From: CAWGJF01 sp963715745 | GTDB lineage: Bacteria > Bacteroidota > Ignavibacteria > Ignavibacteriales > Ignavibacteriaceae | Length of the DNA stretch: 64,000 nt | NCBI GenBank assembly: GCA_963715745.1 | Contig: OY970271.1 | Coordinates: 3,038,001 to 3,102,000, forward strand | Direction of reading: 5' to 3' | The notes under the pieces: model-generated | Database searches by the model: none | The model's input: only the letters and a program-made list of their open reading frames with translations | Told to the model about the DNA's origin: nothing | In this document: in pieces, positions 26,557-34,454 of the stretch | Layout: the number at the start of each line of letters is the position of its first letter | Numbering within the stretch: position 1 is the stretch's first letter | Translations under genes and position numbers: made by a program

Positions 26557-27720
26557 TTACTCGTTCAAAAAGCTTTTCCCATATAATTCATTCTTTATAT
26601 TAAAAAAATCTCCTGCTGTTTTGGCAACATCTGCAAATGTTTCCCGTATTCCAAGGTCTTTTCCTACTTTACCTTTACGATAAAATAATAATGGAACATA
26701 TTCCCTACTATGATCTGTACTGCTCATTGTTGGGTCATTTCCGTGATCTGCCGTGATAACTAATGCATCTGTATCATCCAGCATTGCCATAAGATCTGGC
26801 AAAAAATCATCAAATTCCATAAGTTTATTAGCAAATCCATCCGGATCATTTCTATGTCCAAAGTATACATCAAAATCGACTAAATTTGCAAACACAAAAC
26901 TATCTCTGTTATTTGAAGCATAATCTAACAATAATTTACATCCTTCTTCGTTGGTATGTGTGGGTTCCTGCTTTGCTATTCCATTATAATTGAAAAGATC
27001 ATTCACCTTCCCAATTCCAACAGTATTTATTGAGGCATCACTAAGAATATTTAGGATGGTTTTTTTAGGAGGATCTAAAGAAAAATCTTTTCTGTTAGTC
27101 GTCCGGGTATATTTCCCGTTTTTGCCAATAAATGGTCTGGCAATAACTCTCCCTACCTTTAACGGATCAACTAAAACTTCTTCTCTGGTAATTTTGCAAA
27201 TCCGGTATAGTTCATTCAATTTTATAACTTCTTCGTGTGCTGCAATTTGAAAAACTGAATCGGCTGATGTATAAATTATAGGAAAACCGGTTTTAACATG
27301 TTCATCGCCTAATTCATTAATTATCTCAGTTCCTGATGCAGATTTATTGCCAAGAACACCTTTGCAACCGGTAAGTTTAATAAAAGTATTAACCAGGTCT
27401 TCTGGAAAACCGGCAGGAAAATAGGAAAAATCAAATTGAATATTAAGTCCGGAAAGTTCCCAATGTCCTGACGTAGAATCTTTCCCCTTTGAAACTTCTT
27501 TCATTTTTCCAAATGATGCAAGTGGATTCGAGACATCAGGCACACCGGAAATTTGATTTATGTTACCTAATCCAAATTTGGTTAAATGAGGAAGTTTTAA
27601 TCCACCAACAGCTAATGAAATATTAACAAGTGTATTGCTGCCTTCGTCTGAATATTTAACAGCATCCGGCAACTCTCCAATTCCAACTCCATCAAGCACG
27701 ATAACAAAAAAATTATTCAT
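26557..27720 (-). CDS. deoB: Phosphopentomutase
   Basis: The 387-residue protein begins with FVIVLDGVGIGELPDA, giving the first metal-binding Asp10, and has the phospho-acceptor Thr83 in DSTSGHWE. C-terminal metal ligands appear in NLVDFDVYFGHR, VITADHGNDP and STDHSREYVPLL. It interconverts ribose- or deoxyribose-1-phosphate and the 5-phosphates, linking nucleoside phosphorolysis to central metabolism. It follows the GAF/GGDEF gene by 26 bases. No other deo genes are adjacent; instead it leads into a PIN module and microcompartment vertex genes. Confidence 0.95.
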   Translation of the reverse strand: MNNFFVIVLDGVGIGELPDAVKYSDEGSNTLVNISLAVGGLKLPHLTKFGLGNINQISGVPDVSNPLASFGKMKEVSKGKDSTSGHWELSGLNIQFDFSYFPAGFPEDLVNTFIKLTGCKGVLGNKSASGTEIINELGDEHVKTGFPIIYTSADSVFQIAAHEEVIKLNELYRICKITREEVLVDPLKVGRVIARPFIGKNGKYTRTTNRKDFSLDPPKKTILNILSDASINTVGIGKVNDLFNYNGIAKQEPTHTNEEGCKLLLDYASNNRDSFVFANLVDFDVYFGHRNDPDGFANKLMEFDDFLPDLMAMLDDTDALVITADHGNDPTMSSTDHSREYVPLLFYRKGKVGKDLGIRETFADVAKTAGDFFNIKNELYGKSFLNE

Positions 27721-27746
27721 AGGTAGTCATTATGGTGTGAGATAAT

Positions 27747-29603
27747 TTAATTAAGATTTCGAACTGCGTTTCCGCCTTTCTCAAGGGCTTTTTTCAACGC
27801 TAAATCTGCATTATATAATACTTCATCAACATCTGTCTTGTTATTAGTTGAAGCTATTCCGATTGAAACTGTAAAAGTGGTTTGCCGGGAATCTATTGCA
27901 ACAGGAGTGCGGGCAATTTTAACGCGTAATTTTTCTGCCCATATAAAAATGTTTTTTGAACTCTGATTAAAGAAGAAGACTGCAAATTGTTTTTCATCCA
28001 ATCTACCAACCAAAGTCAGGGGATTTACTTCTTCATTTATTATTTGTGCGATTACGTCAATTACTTTGGGAATCGGATCACCTTCAAACAGGGAGCTTTG
28101 CTCTAATATATCATCAATTCTTATTATAGCAATTGTTCCGGGAACATTTAACTGTTCAGACTTCATCAATTCTGAAAGCAGCAATCTTCTGAAGGCCTCA
28201 TTATTAAATACCCTGGTTTCCAGATCAACTGAAATAAGATTCTTTAATAGTTTGTTTGTAGAATGTGAATAAACTACATATGCTAAAAAATTAAGAGATT
28301 TTTTAAGGAACTGGACATCCGCATTTCCAAAAGTATTTTTCTTTAGACTTTCAAAACATACAACACCGTAATTTTGCTTTTCGTAAACCAATGGAACTGC
28401 AATAAACGATCCATCAAATGTTACATCTTCAGATTTTGAAAAGCGGAAATATTCGCTCAAAGACGTATCATCAATTTTTACAGGAATTCCAGTTGTAATA
28501 GCTTTTCCTGCTAATGTACCGTTCAAATCTATTTTCAATCCTTCTCCAACATACTTAAGAGATGTATTATTAATTACTTTTTTCGTTTCAAATATTTTTC
28601 CAACCGGCTCATAATAAATAAAAGTATAAGCATCCCATTCAATCAAAGATTTTAGTGCTAATGGAAGATTATCTATAATATTTTGCTCATCTTCAAAATC
28701 AGTTTCCGGGCCAATTAATTTCAATAACCCCTGGAGTCGCTGTTGTGAAACGGATTCTGTATGTTTTTCTTCAAACAAACCAATTAACATTGTAATTATT
28801 CTAACAAACCTCCCAAGTGAATAAATAGTCTCTACTCCAAATACATCATTTGCTTTTGCGTCAACTGCTAAAATGGCTATAAGTTCATCATTATAAAATA
28901 CAGGCACTCCTACAAAGCTTTTAATTCCCTGTGGAGTTTCGTAATACCTGATAACATCAGCTTCTGCAGCAGAAGAAATATCACTCATAAGTTCAGGTTC
29001 ACCACTCCGAATAATTTTACTTAATATATCATCTTCAAGATCAAATTTTCTTTTTGATATGTGCTTACTATGTGATGCAAATTTTTCAAGTGTGAGTTTT
29101 TCTTTCTTCTTATTATACCAGAAAAAAATTGAACTGCTTGCACTAAAAGATTCCTGTATTACAGTCAATATCTTTTCAAGAACAAAAGAGAACTGTTCAT
29201 CATGTCCAATTGATGGGGGGAGTTCTTCATTTGCTATTTCTTCAAATTTTTCTTTAAGGTCAGGGGGTTTTAATCTTTCTCTTGAAATACCGAGATCCGG
29301 CGAATAATTTTCGTCTGTTATAACCTCAACATCTTTATTCTTTGATACAATTTTGAAAGATTCTTCAAATCCGGCTGGCTGCTCTTCTTTGTAATCTTCC
29401 AGATCTTTTTCTTCAGAATCAGGAATAGAATAGCCTCCAGAGAATCTAACTGAATCTCTGAGAAAAATTATAAAAGCGACATAAATAATAAGAAGTGCAA
29501 TAAAGATTAGCCGGACTGTCAGGTCATCAGTAATAATAAGTATCACAGCCAGTACCGGCACTACGAGGAAAATTAAAAAACGTTTCCGTTGCCTGTGATC
29601 CAT
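27747..29603 (-). CDS. Membrane sensor protein: two GAF-like domains and a degenerate GGDEF domain
   Basis: The 618-residue protein has two adjacent transmembrane segments (about 8-25 and 29-48), an acidic cytoplasmic linker, a GAF-like domain (about 135-280; FVGVPVFYNDELIAILAVDA), a second GAF-like domain (about 300-440; FIAVPLVYEKQNYGVVCFES) and a C-terminal diguanylate-cyclase fold (about 455-618; ends VSIGIAST... LALKKALEKGGN). The catalytic GGDEF block is replaced by LDEKQ in VGRLDEKQFAVFF, so cyclase activity is unlikely; a receptor or scaffold role is more plausible. It precedes deoB on the same strand. Confidence 0.8.
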   Translation of the reverse strand: MDHRQRKRFLIFLVVPVLAVILIITDDLTVRLIFIALLIIYVAFIIFLRDSVRFSGGYSIPDSEEKDLEDYKEEQPAGFEESFKIVSKNKDVEVITDENYSPDLGISRERLKPPDLKEKFEEIANEELPPSIGHDEQFSFVLEKILTVIQESFSASSSIFFWYNKKKEKLTLEKFASHSKHISKRKFDLEDDILSKIIRSGEPELMSDISSAAEADVIRYYETPQGIKSFVGVPVFYNDELIAILAVDAKANDVFGVETIYSLGRFVRIITMLIGLFEEKHTESVSQQRLQGLLKLIGPETDFEDEQNIIDNLPLALKSLIEWDAYTFIYYEPVGKIFETKKVINNTSLKYVGEGLKIDLNGTLAGKAITTGIPVKIDDTSLSEYFRFSKSEDVTFDGSFIAVPLVYEKQNYGVVCFESLKKNTFGNADVQFLKKSLNFLAYVVYSHSTNKLLKNLISVDLETRVFNNEAFRRLLLSELMKSEQLNVPGTIAIIRIDDILEQSSLFEGDPIPKVIDVIAQIINEEVNPLTLVGRLDEKQFAVFFFNQSSKNIFIWAEKLRVKIARTPVAIDSRQTTFTVSIGIASTNNKTDVDEVLYNADLALKKALEKGGNAVRNLN

Positions 29604-29687
29604 ATTAATTTAGTTTTATTGAGGGAATAATTTTATTGAATATAAATTTACAAATAAATATTAATAAATTGTTGAGCCGGCAGGATT

Positions 29688-30278
29688 CTATCCCATATAA
29701 AATATTTTATTCAGAAGGGCAATCACGGGTTTTTTAAGGTTTCCTTTTTGAGAAGAGTAGAAAAATGTATTTTCATTTATGATTGATTCAGGAAAATATG
29801 AACTGAATGTTTTCTTTATGTTTGAATAATCTTTCTGCTTTAGCTTATCTGCCTTATTCAGTAAAAAGATATACGGAATTTCTCTAAATCGTAATAAATC
29901 ATTCAAATGATGATCCAGGTCAGTGGGATTGTGGCGGCTGTCAATGATATGAATTGCGTGAGCTATTGATCTTTCTTTTTTTATGAACTCATCTACCAAA
30001 GCTGCCCATTTTTCCCTTTCAGATTTACTTGCCTTGGCATATCCGAATCCGGGTAAATCAACAAAATAAAATTTATTATCAATTCTGTAATAATTTATAG
30101 ATCTTGTTTTTCCGGGAGTTGAGCTGGTTTTTGCCAGGGATTTTCTGTTTGAAATTGAATTGATAAAAGAAGATTTACCGACATTTGAACGGCCGCAAAG
30201 AATAACCGCAGGTAATTTTAAATCCGGTAACTTCTTTAAGGTATAAATTGTATTTTCAAGTTCAACAATTTCAAACAT
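29688..30278 (-). CDS. engB: Ribosome biogenesis GTPase EngB/YsxC/YihA
   Basis: The 196-residue GTPase has G1 GRSNVGKSS (29-37), the G2 region in SSTPGKT, G3 DLPGFGYA, and G4 NKAD, with EngB-specific spacing and length. It binds late large-subunit precursors and is needed for 50S maturation. It is read after the rplQ terminator and before the GAF/GGDEF gene, 84 bases away, and belongs functionally with the neighbouring ribosomal cluster. Confidence 0.95.
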   Translation of the reverse strand: MFEIVELENTIYTLKKLPDLKLPAVILCGRSNVGKSSFINSISNRKSLAKTSSTPGKTRSINYYRIDNKFYFVDLPGFGYAKASKSEREKWAALVDEFIKKERSIAHAIHIIDSRHNPTDLDHHLNDLLRFREIPYIFLLNKADKLKQKDYSNIKKTFSSYFPESIINENTFFYSSQKGNLKKPVIALLNKIFYMG

Positions 30279-30282
30279 AAAT

Positions 30283-30324
30283 AAAAAAAGAGTAACCGGA
30301 TTAACCAGCTACTCTTTATTTTTC
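30283..30324 (-). terminator. Terminator of the ribosomal protein operon after rplQ
   Basis: AAAGAGTA (30287-30294) and TACTCTTT (30310-30317) form an 8-bp stem. On the minus strand the stem runs into a U tract templated by the A run at 30283-30289. It marks the end of the long ribosomal block, just upstream of engB. Confidence 0.85.
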
Positions 30325-30338
30325 TCAAAAAATATTTA

Positions 30339-30827
30339 TTACTTTTCTTTAGTTTCTTCAATAACGTTTGCTTCTTCTACCGGCTGACTTTCAGCTTCTT
30401 TTTCTTTCCTGACTTTTGCTTTAGTTTCTTTCTCTTCTTTTCTTGCTTCATCACGAGCCGTTACTATATCATTATAGTCAACCAGTTCAATTAAAGCCAT
30501 CTGAGCTGCATCTCCATTCCTGTTACCGAGTTTAATAACCCTGGTGTAACCACCGGGCCTGTCACCAATTTTAGGAACGATATCAGAAAACAATTCTTTC
30601 ACAACTTCTTTATCTTTTATATAACTCATAATTAATTTATGAGAATTTAAATCGCCTTTCTTAGCACGGGTAATTATTCTTTCGACAAAGCCACGGGTTT
30701 CTTTTGCTTTTGCAAGAGTTGTCTTTATTCTTTTATAACGTAATAATGAAGTTGCCAAAGCAATTAAAGTTGCCTTACGATGACTGGCTGTTCTTCCTAG
30801 TTTTCTTCCTTTTACTTTGTGTCTCAT
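30339..30827 (-). CDS. rplQ: 50S ribosomal protein L17
   Basis: The 162-residue protein starts with the L17 signature MRHKVKGRKLGRTASHRKA and includes the conserved TRVIKLGNRNGDAAQMALIELV. L17 lies near the exit side of the 50S tunnel. Beyond about residue 118 it has a Lys- and Glu-rich tail of roughly 45 residues, absent from the shortest bacterial L17 proteins but common in Bacteroidota relatives. It is the last gene of the alpha cluster, 22 bases after rpoA. Confidence 0.97.
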   Translation of the reverse strand: MRHKVKGRKLGRTASHRKATLIALATSLLRYKRIKTTLAKAKETRGFVERIITRAKKGDLNSHKLIMSYIKDKEVVKELFSDIVPKIGDRPGGYTRVIKLGNRNGDAAQMALIELVDYNDIVTARDEARKEEKETKAKVRKEKEAESQPVEEANVIEETKEK

Positions 30828-30849
30828 TTTAATTTACCTTTAACCGAAT

Positions 30850-31845
30850 TTATTGTGCTTCTGTTTCTTCTTTAATGTATTTATCCACATCCATTCCAAA
30901 TTCGAGTCCCATAGTTTCAACAATTTCCATCAATTCAGCAAGAGATTTTCTCCCAAAATTTCTGAACTTCAACATTTCTGCTTCATCTTTCCTGACAAGA
31001 TCACCTAACGTTTTAATATTTGCTGCTTTAAGGCAATTATGTGATCTTACGCTGAGTTCAAGATCATCAACGTTTGTAGTTAAAATTTTTCTTAATCTTT
31101 CAAATTCACTATCCTTTGGAGCGGCTGCCTGTTCTTCTTCCTGCTCAATATCGAAATTAATAAATAACTGAATATGATCTCTTAATATTTTTGCTGCTTG
31201 TGTAAGTGCATCATCAGGAGTAATTGATCCATCAGTTGTAACTTCAAAAGTCAATTTTTCATAGTCGTTTTTATCTCCAATACGAACATTTTCAACATCA
31301 AACTTTACATTTTTAACCGGTGTATAAATCGAATCGACGGGAATAACCCCAATAGTTTGATCCTGGCTTATATTTTCATTTGCAGGAACATAACCGGTTC
31401 CTTTTCCAGCTCTTATTTCCACATCAAATTTCGCATTTTTATTCAAGGTCGCTATATGAAGATCCGGGTTAAGAATTTCTATTTCATTACTAGCTTTTTG
31501 AATATCTGCTGCAGTCCACACTTTTTCGCCGTTGAAAGATAAGTCAATTTTATTCGGCTTTTTATTAAGCAGTTTCATTCTAACCTGTTTAAGATTAAGA
31601 ATGATTTCAGAAACATCTTCTACAACACCTTCAATTGTAGTAAATTCATGTAAAACCCCGCTAAATTTAACTGAGGTGATTGCAGCACCCGTTAAAGAAG
31701 ATATTAAAACTCTCCTTAACGAATTCCCCAGGGTTACACCGTATCCTCTTTCAAGCGGTTGTAATGTAAATTTTCCAAAAGTATTCGTATAGCTCGATTC
31801 ATCAAGAACAACTGTTTCCGGCATCTTTAAATGTGTTACACTCAT
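30850..31845 (-). CDS. rpoA: DNA-directed RNA polymerase alpha subunit
   Basis: The 331-residue protein has the N-terminal dimerisation domain (FTLQPLERGYGVTLGNSLRRVLISSLTGAAIT) and, after an acidic Ala-rich linker near 235, the C-terminal domain with LELSVRSHNCLKAANIKTLGDLV, which contacts UP elements and activators. Alpha nucleates core polymerase assembly. It sits in the usual place between rpsD and rplQ. Confidence 0.97.
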   Translation of the reverse strand: MSVTHLKMPETVVLDESSYTNTFGKFTLQPLERGYGVTLGNSLRRVLISSLTGAAITSVKFSGVLHEFTTIEGVVEDVSEIILNLKQVRMKLLNKKPNKIDLSFNGEKVWTAADIQKASNEIEILNPDLHIATLNKNAKFDVEIRAGKGTGYVPANENISQDQTIGVIPVDSIYTPVKNVKFDVENVRIGDKNDYEKLTFEVTTDGSITPDDALTQAAKILRDHIQLFINFDIEQEEEQAAAPKDSEFERLRKILTTNVDDLELSVRSHNCLKAANIKTLGDLVRKDEAEMLKFRNFGRKSLAELMEIVETMGLEFGMDVDKYIKEETEAQ

Positions 31846-31881
31846 TTATTCTTCCTCTATATTATCTCAAAATTATTTTTA

Positions 31882-32508
31882 TTATTTAGAATAGAGCTCA
31901 ACAACCAATTGTTCATTGGCATTAAGAGGAACTTCAGCTCTTTCCGGTACCTGTAAAAATGTTCCGGATAACGAAGCTTTATCAACTGTTAGCCAAGCAT
32001 AGGTATTATCTTTCACCCTTTTTAGTGAATCGTGAATGGCATCAAGTTTTTTACTTTTATCCCTCACTTTTACTATATCTCCTGTCGTTAATAAAAAAGA
32101 TGGAATATCCACAAGCTTGTCGTTTACTTCGAAGTGCCTGTGTTTAATTAATTGTCTGGCTTGTTTTCTGGAAGAAGCAAAACCCAGTCGGTAAACAACA
32201 TTATCAAATCTTCTTTCAAGTAATTTGATCAAGTTATCTCCGGTAATACCTTTTTGCTTGTTAGCTTTTTCAAAATAATTTTCGAATTGTGTTTCAAGTA
32301 ATCCGTATGATCTTTTTATTTTCTGTTTTTCCCGAAGCTGAACACCATATTCTGAAATTTTTGTTCTTCTATTCAGTCCATGTTGTCCGGGCGGATAATT
32401 TTTATTTTCAATCGGGCATTTTTCGGTATAGCATTTCTGTCCTTTTAAAAACAGTTTTTGTTTTTCTCTTCTGCAAAGTTTACAAACTGCATCAGTATAT
32501 CTTGCCAT
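31882..32508 (-). CDS. rpsD: 30S ribosomal protein S4
   Basis: The 208-residue protein starts MARYTDAVCKLCRREK and has four Cys residues (in CKLC, then KCYTEKC), so it is the zinc-binding form of S4. The S4 RNA-binding domain follows (RRFDNVVYRLGFASSRKQARQLIKHRHFEVN). S4 starts 30S assembly on 16S rRNA and in many bacteria represses its own operon. Between rpsK and rpoA. Confidence 0.97.
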   Translation of the reverse strand: MARYTDAVCKLCRREKQKLFLKGQKCYTEKCPIENKNYPPGQHGLNRRTKISEYGVQLREKQKIKRSYGLLETQFENYFEKANKQKGITGDNLIKLLERRFDNVVYRLGFASSRKQARQLIKHRHFEVNDKLVDIPSFLLTTGDIVKVRDKSKKLDAIHDSLKRVKDNTYAWLTVDKASLSGTFLQVPERAEVPLNANEQLVVELYSK

Positions 32509-32527
32509 TAAATTTTATCTCCGTAAA

Positions 32528-32914
32528 TTAAACTCTTCTTCTTTTTGGCGGCCTGCAGCCGTTGTGTGGAATTGGGGTTACGTCTTTAATTGTACTAATT
32601 TCTAATCCTGCTGTATGCAATGCTCTGATAGCTGCTTCTCTTCCTGATCCGGGGCCTTTAACCCTGACTTCAACTTTTCTTAATCCTAAATCATAAGCTT
32701 CTTTGGCAGCGGCTTCAGCAGAGGTCTGAGCTGCATAAGGAGTATTTTTTCTTGAGCCTTTAAATCCATTTTTCCCGGCAGATGACCAGGAAATTGTGTT
32801 TCCGTAAATATCAGTTATAGTAACTATAACATTATTAAAAGTAGCTTTAATGTGAGCAATACCATTAATATCTACCTGTGATTTCTTTTTTGCTTTTTTT
32901 ATTACTTTAGCCAA
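32528..32914 (-). CDS. rpsK: 30S ribosomal protein S11
   Basis: The 128-residue protein shows the S11 pattern HIKATFNNVIVTITDIYGNTISWSSAG, then VKGPGSGREAAIRAL and the C-terminal DVTPIPHNGCRPPKRRRV. S11 is part of the 30S platform near the E site. It has the usual size and lies between rpsM and rpsD. Confidence 0.97.
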   Translation of the reverse strand: MAKVIKKAKKKSQVDINGIAHIKATFNNVIVTITDIYGNTISWSSAGKNGFKGSRKNTPYAAQTSAEAAAKEAYDLGLRKVEVRVKGPGSGREAAIRALHTAGLEISTIKDVTPIPHNGCRPPKRRRV

Positions 32915-32939
32915 TTAAAATTCCTCCGTAATTCAATTC

Positions 32940-33323
32940 TTATTTCTTAGTTGGTGCTTTTTTCTTTCCGGCAACAGTCTTTCTTTTTCCTTTTCTGGTC
33001 CTTGAATTGGTCCTTGTGCGCTGACCTCTTGCCGGGAGTCCTTTTCTATGCCTTAATCCGCGGTAAGATCCAATATCCATTAATCTTTTAACATTTTGCT
33101 GAACTTCTGACCTCAATGCACCTTCAACCTTATAATCCGATGTAATCACAGCTCTGATTTCGGCCACTTCTTCTTCAGTCAAGTCAGCAACTTTTTTATC
33201 CGGATTAATTTTAGCTTTTTTTAAAATATCCACAGAAGTGGTTTTGCCAATTCCATAAATGTATTGCAACCCAAATAAAACTTTTTTGCTTTTAGGTAGA
33301 TCAACTCCTGATATACGAGCCAC
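32940..33323 (-). CDS. rpsM: 30S ribosomal protein S13
   Basis: The 127-residue protein begins MARISGVDLP and contains the conserved SYRGLRHRKGLPARGQRTRTNSRTRKG block, whose tail reaches the P-site tRNA. S13 forms part of the inter-subunit bridge at the 30S head. It follows rpmJ by about 20 bases. Confidence 0.97.
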   Translation of the reverse strand: MARISGVDLPKSKKVLFGLQYIYGIGKTTSVDILKKAKINPDKKVADLTEEEVAEIRAVITSDYKVEGALRSEVQQNVKRLMDIGSYRGLRHRKGLPARGQRTRTNSRTRKGKRKTVAGKKKAPTKK

Positions 33324-33343
33324 TTAATTTCTCCTTAAGAATT

Positions 33344-33457
33344 TTAACCTTGTCTTTGTTTATGCTTAGGATTAGTGCAAATAACACGAACAACACCTTT
33401 ACGTTTTATTATTTTGCACTTATCACATATTTTTCTTACAGAAGCTCTTACTTTCAT
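33344..33457 (-). CDS. rpmJ: 50S ribosomal protein L36
   Basis: This short frame encodes 37 residues starting MKVRASVRKICDKCKIIKRK and ending NPKHKQRQG. The zinc ribbon ligands Cys11, Cys14, Cys27 and His32 are all present, so it is the zinc-binding (C+) form. L36 helps order domain VI of 23S rRNA. GGGAG lies just upstream of the ATG. It stands in its canonical position between infA and rpsM. Confidence 0.96.
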   Translation of the reverse strand: MKVRASVRKICDKCKIIKRKGVVRVICTNPKHKQRQG

Positions 33458-33468
33458 TATAACTCCCG

Positions 33469-33687
33469 CTATTTATACCTATATGTTATTCTGCCCTTTG
33501 TTAAATCATATGGCGATAGTTCAACAGAAACTTTATCGCCAACAAGAATTTTAATAAAGTGCATTCTCATTTTACCGGAAATATGAGCCAGTATTTCGTG
33601 TCCGTTATCCAGCTTAACTTTAAAAGTTGCGTTAGGAAGAGTTTCAGTAATAACGCCATCTATTTTAATTGGTCCTTGTTTTGCCAT
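33469..33687 (-). CDS. infA: Translation initiation factor IF-1
   Basis: I take the ATG at 33687, giving the 72-residue product MAKQGPIKIDG..., the canonical IF-1 length; an in-frame start two codons earlier would lie inside map. The OB-fold reads VKLDNGHEILAHISGKMRMHFIKILVGDKVSVELSPYDLTKGRI. IF-1 occupies the 30S A site during initiation. Its start overlaps the map stop by one base (TGATG), which suggests translational coupling. Confidence 0.97.
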   Translation of the reverse strand: MAKQGPIKIDGVITETLPNATFKVKLDNGHEILAHISGKMRMHFIKILVGDKVSVELSPYDLTKGRITYRYK

Positions 33688-34448
33688 CAACAAACAGTAA
33701 GTATTTCCGGCTTGTTGTTATTAATTAATATTGTATGTTCAAAATGTGCTGAAGGAGATCCATCAGCAGTTAAAATTGTCCATCCATCATCGGCAGTGTT
33801 CACATAATAATCTCCGGTATTAACCATCGGTTCTATAGCCAGAGTCATTCCATTTTTAAGTAATGGTCCAGTTCCTTTTCTTCCAAAATTTGGTATTGAA
33901 GGCTCTTCGTGTAAAAACTTGCCAACACCATGACCACATAATTCTCTTACAACAGAAAATCCGTTTTCTTCAACATATTTTTGAACCGCTGCAGAAATAT
34001 CGTGAACGCGATTGCCTTCAATTCCCTGTTCAATCCCGAGATAAAGTGATTTCTCAGTTACTTCCATAAGCTTCTTTTTCTCAGGTGATAATTCGCCAAC
34101 TGGAACAGACAATGCTGCATCACCATAAAATTTATTTTTAAGAACACCTACATCGAGAGAAACTATTTCTCCCTCTTTCAAAATTCTGTTTCCAGGTATG
34201 CCGTGTACAACCTCTTCATCTACTGAAGTACAAATTGAACCCGGAAATCCCGGTGTATTTCCCTGCTTGTATCCTTTAAAAGCTGGATAAGCATCATTAC
34301 TTCTAATATAATCTTCAGCAATTCCATCAAGTTCTAATGTTGAAACACCAACTGCAACTTTACTCTTTAATAGCTGTAAAGTTTCAGCAACAAGCTTACA
34401 GCTTTCTCTTATATAATCTATTTCTTTCTTGGTTTTAATATAAATCAC
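33687..34448 (-). CDS. map: Methionine aminopeptidase type I
   Basis: The 253-residue protein has the type I MetAP fold with the metal ligands in SLDVGVLKNKFYGDAA (two Asp), the His in ELCGHGVGKFLHEEPSIPNFG, and two Glu in the C-terminal part (AIEPMV and HFEHTILI). It removes the initiator Met from nascent proteins. It is placed between secY and infA as in many bacteria and overlaps infA by one base. Confidence 0.97.
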   Translation of the reverse strand: MIYIKTKKEIDYIRESCKLVAETLQLLKSKVAVGVSTLELDGIAEDYIRSNDAYPAFKGYKQGNTPGFPGSICTSVDEEVVHGIPGNRILKEGEIVSLDVGVLKNKFYGDAALSVPVGELSPEKKKLMEVTEKSLYLGIEQGIEGNRVHDISAAVQKYVEENGFSVVRELCGHGVGKFLHEEPSIPNFGRKGTGPLLKNGMTLAIEPMVNTGDYYVNTADDGWTILTADGSPSAHFEHTILINNNKPEILTVC

Positions 34449-34454
34449 AAAAAA

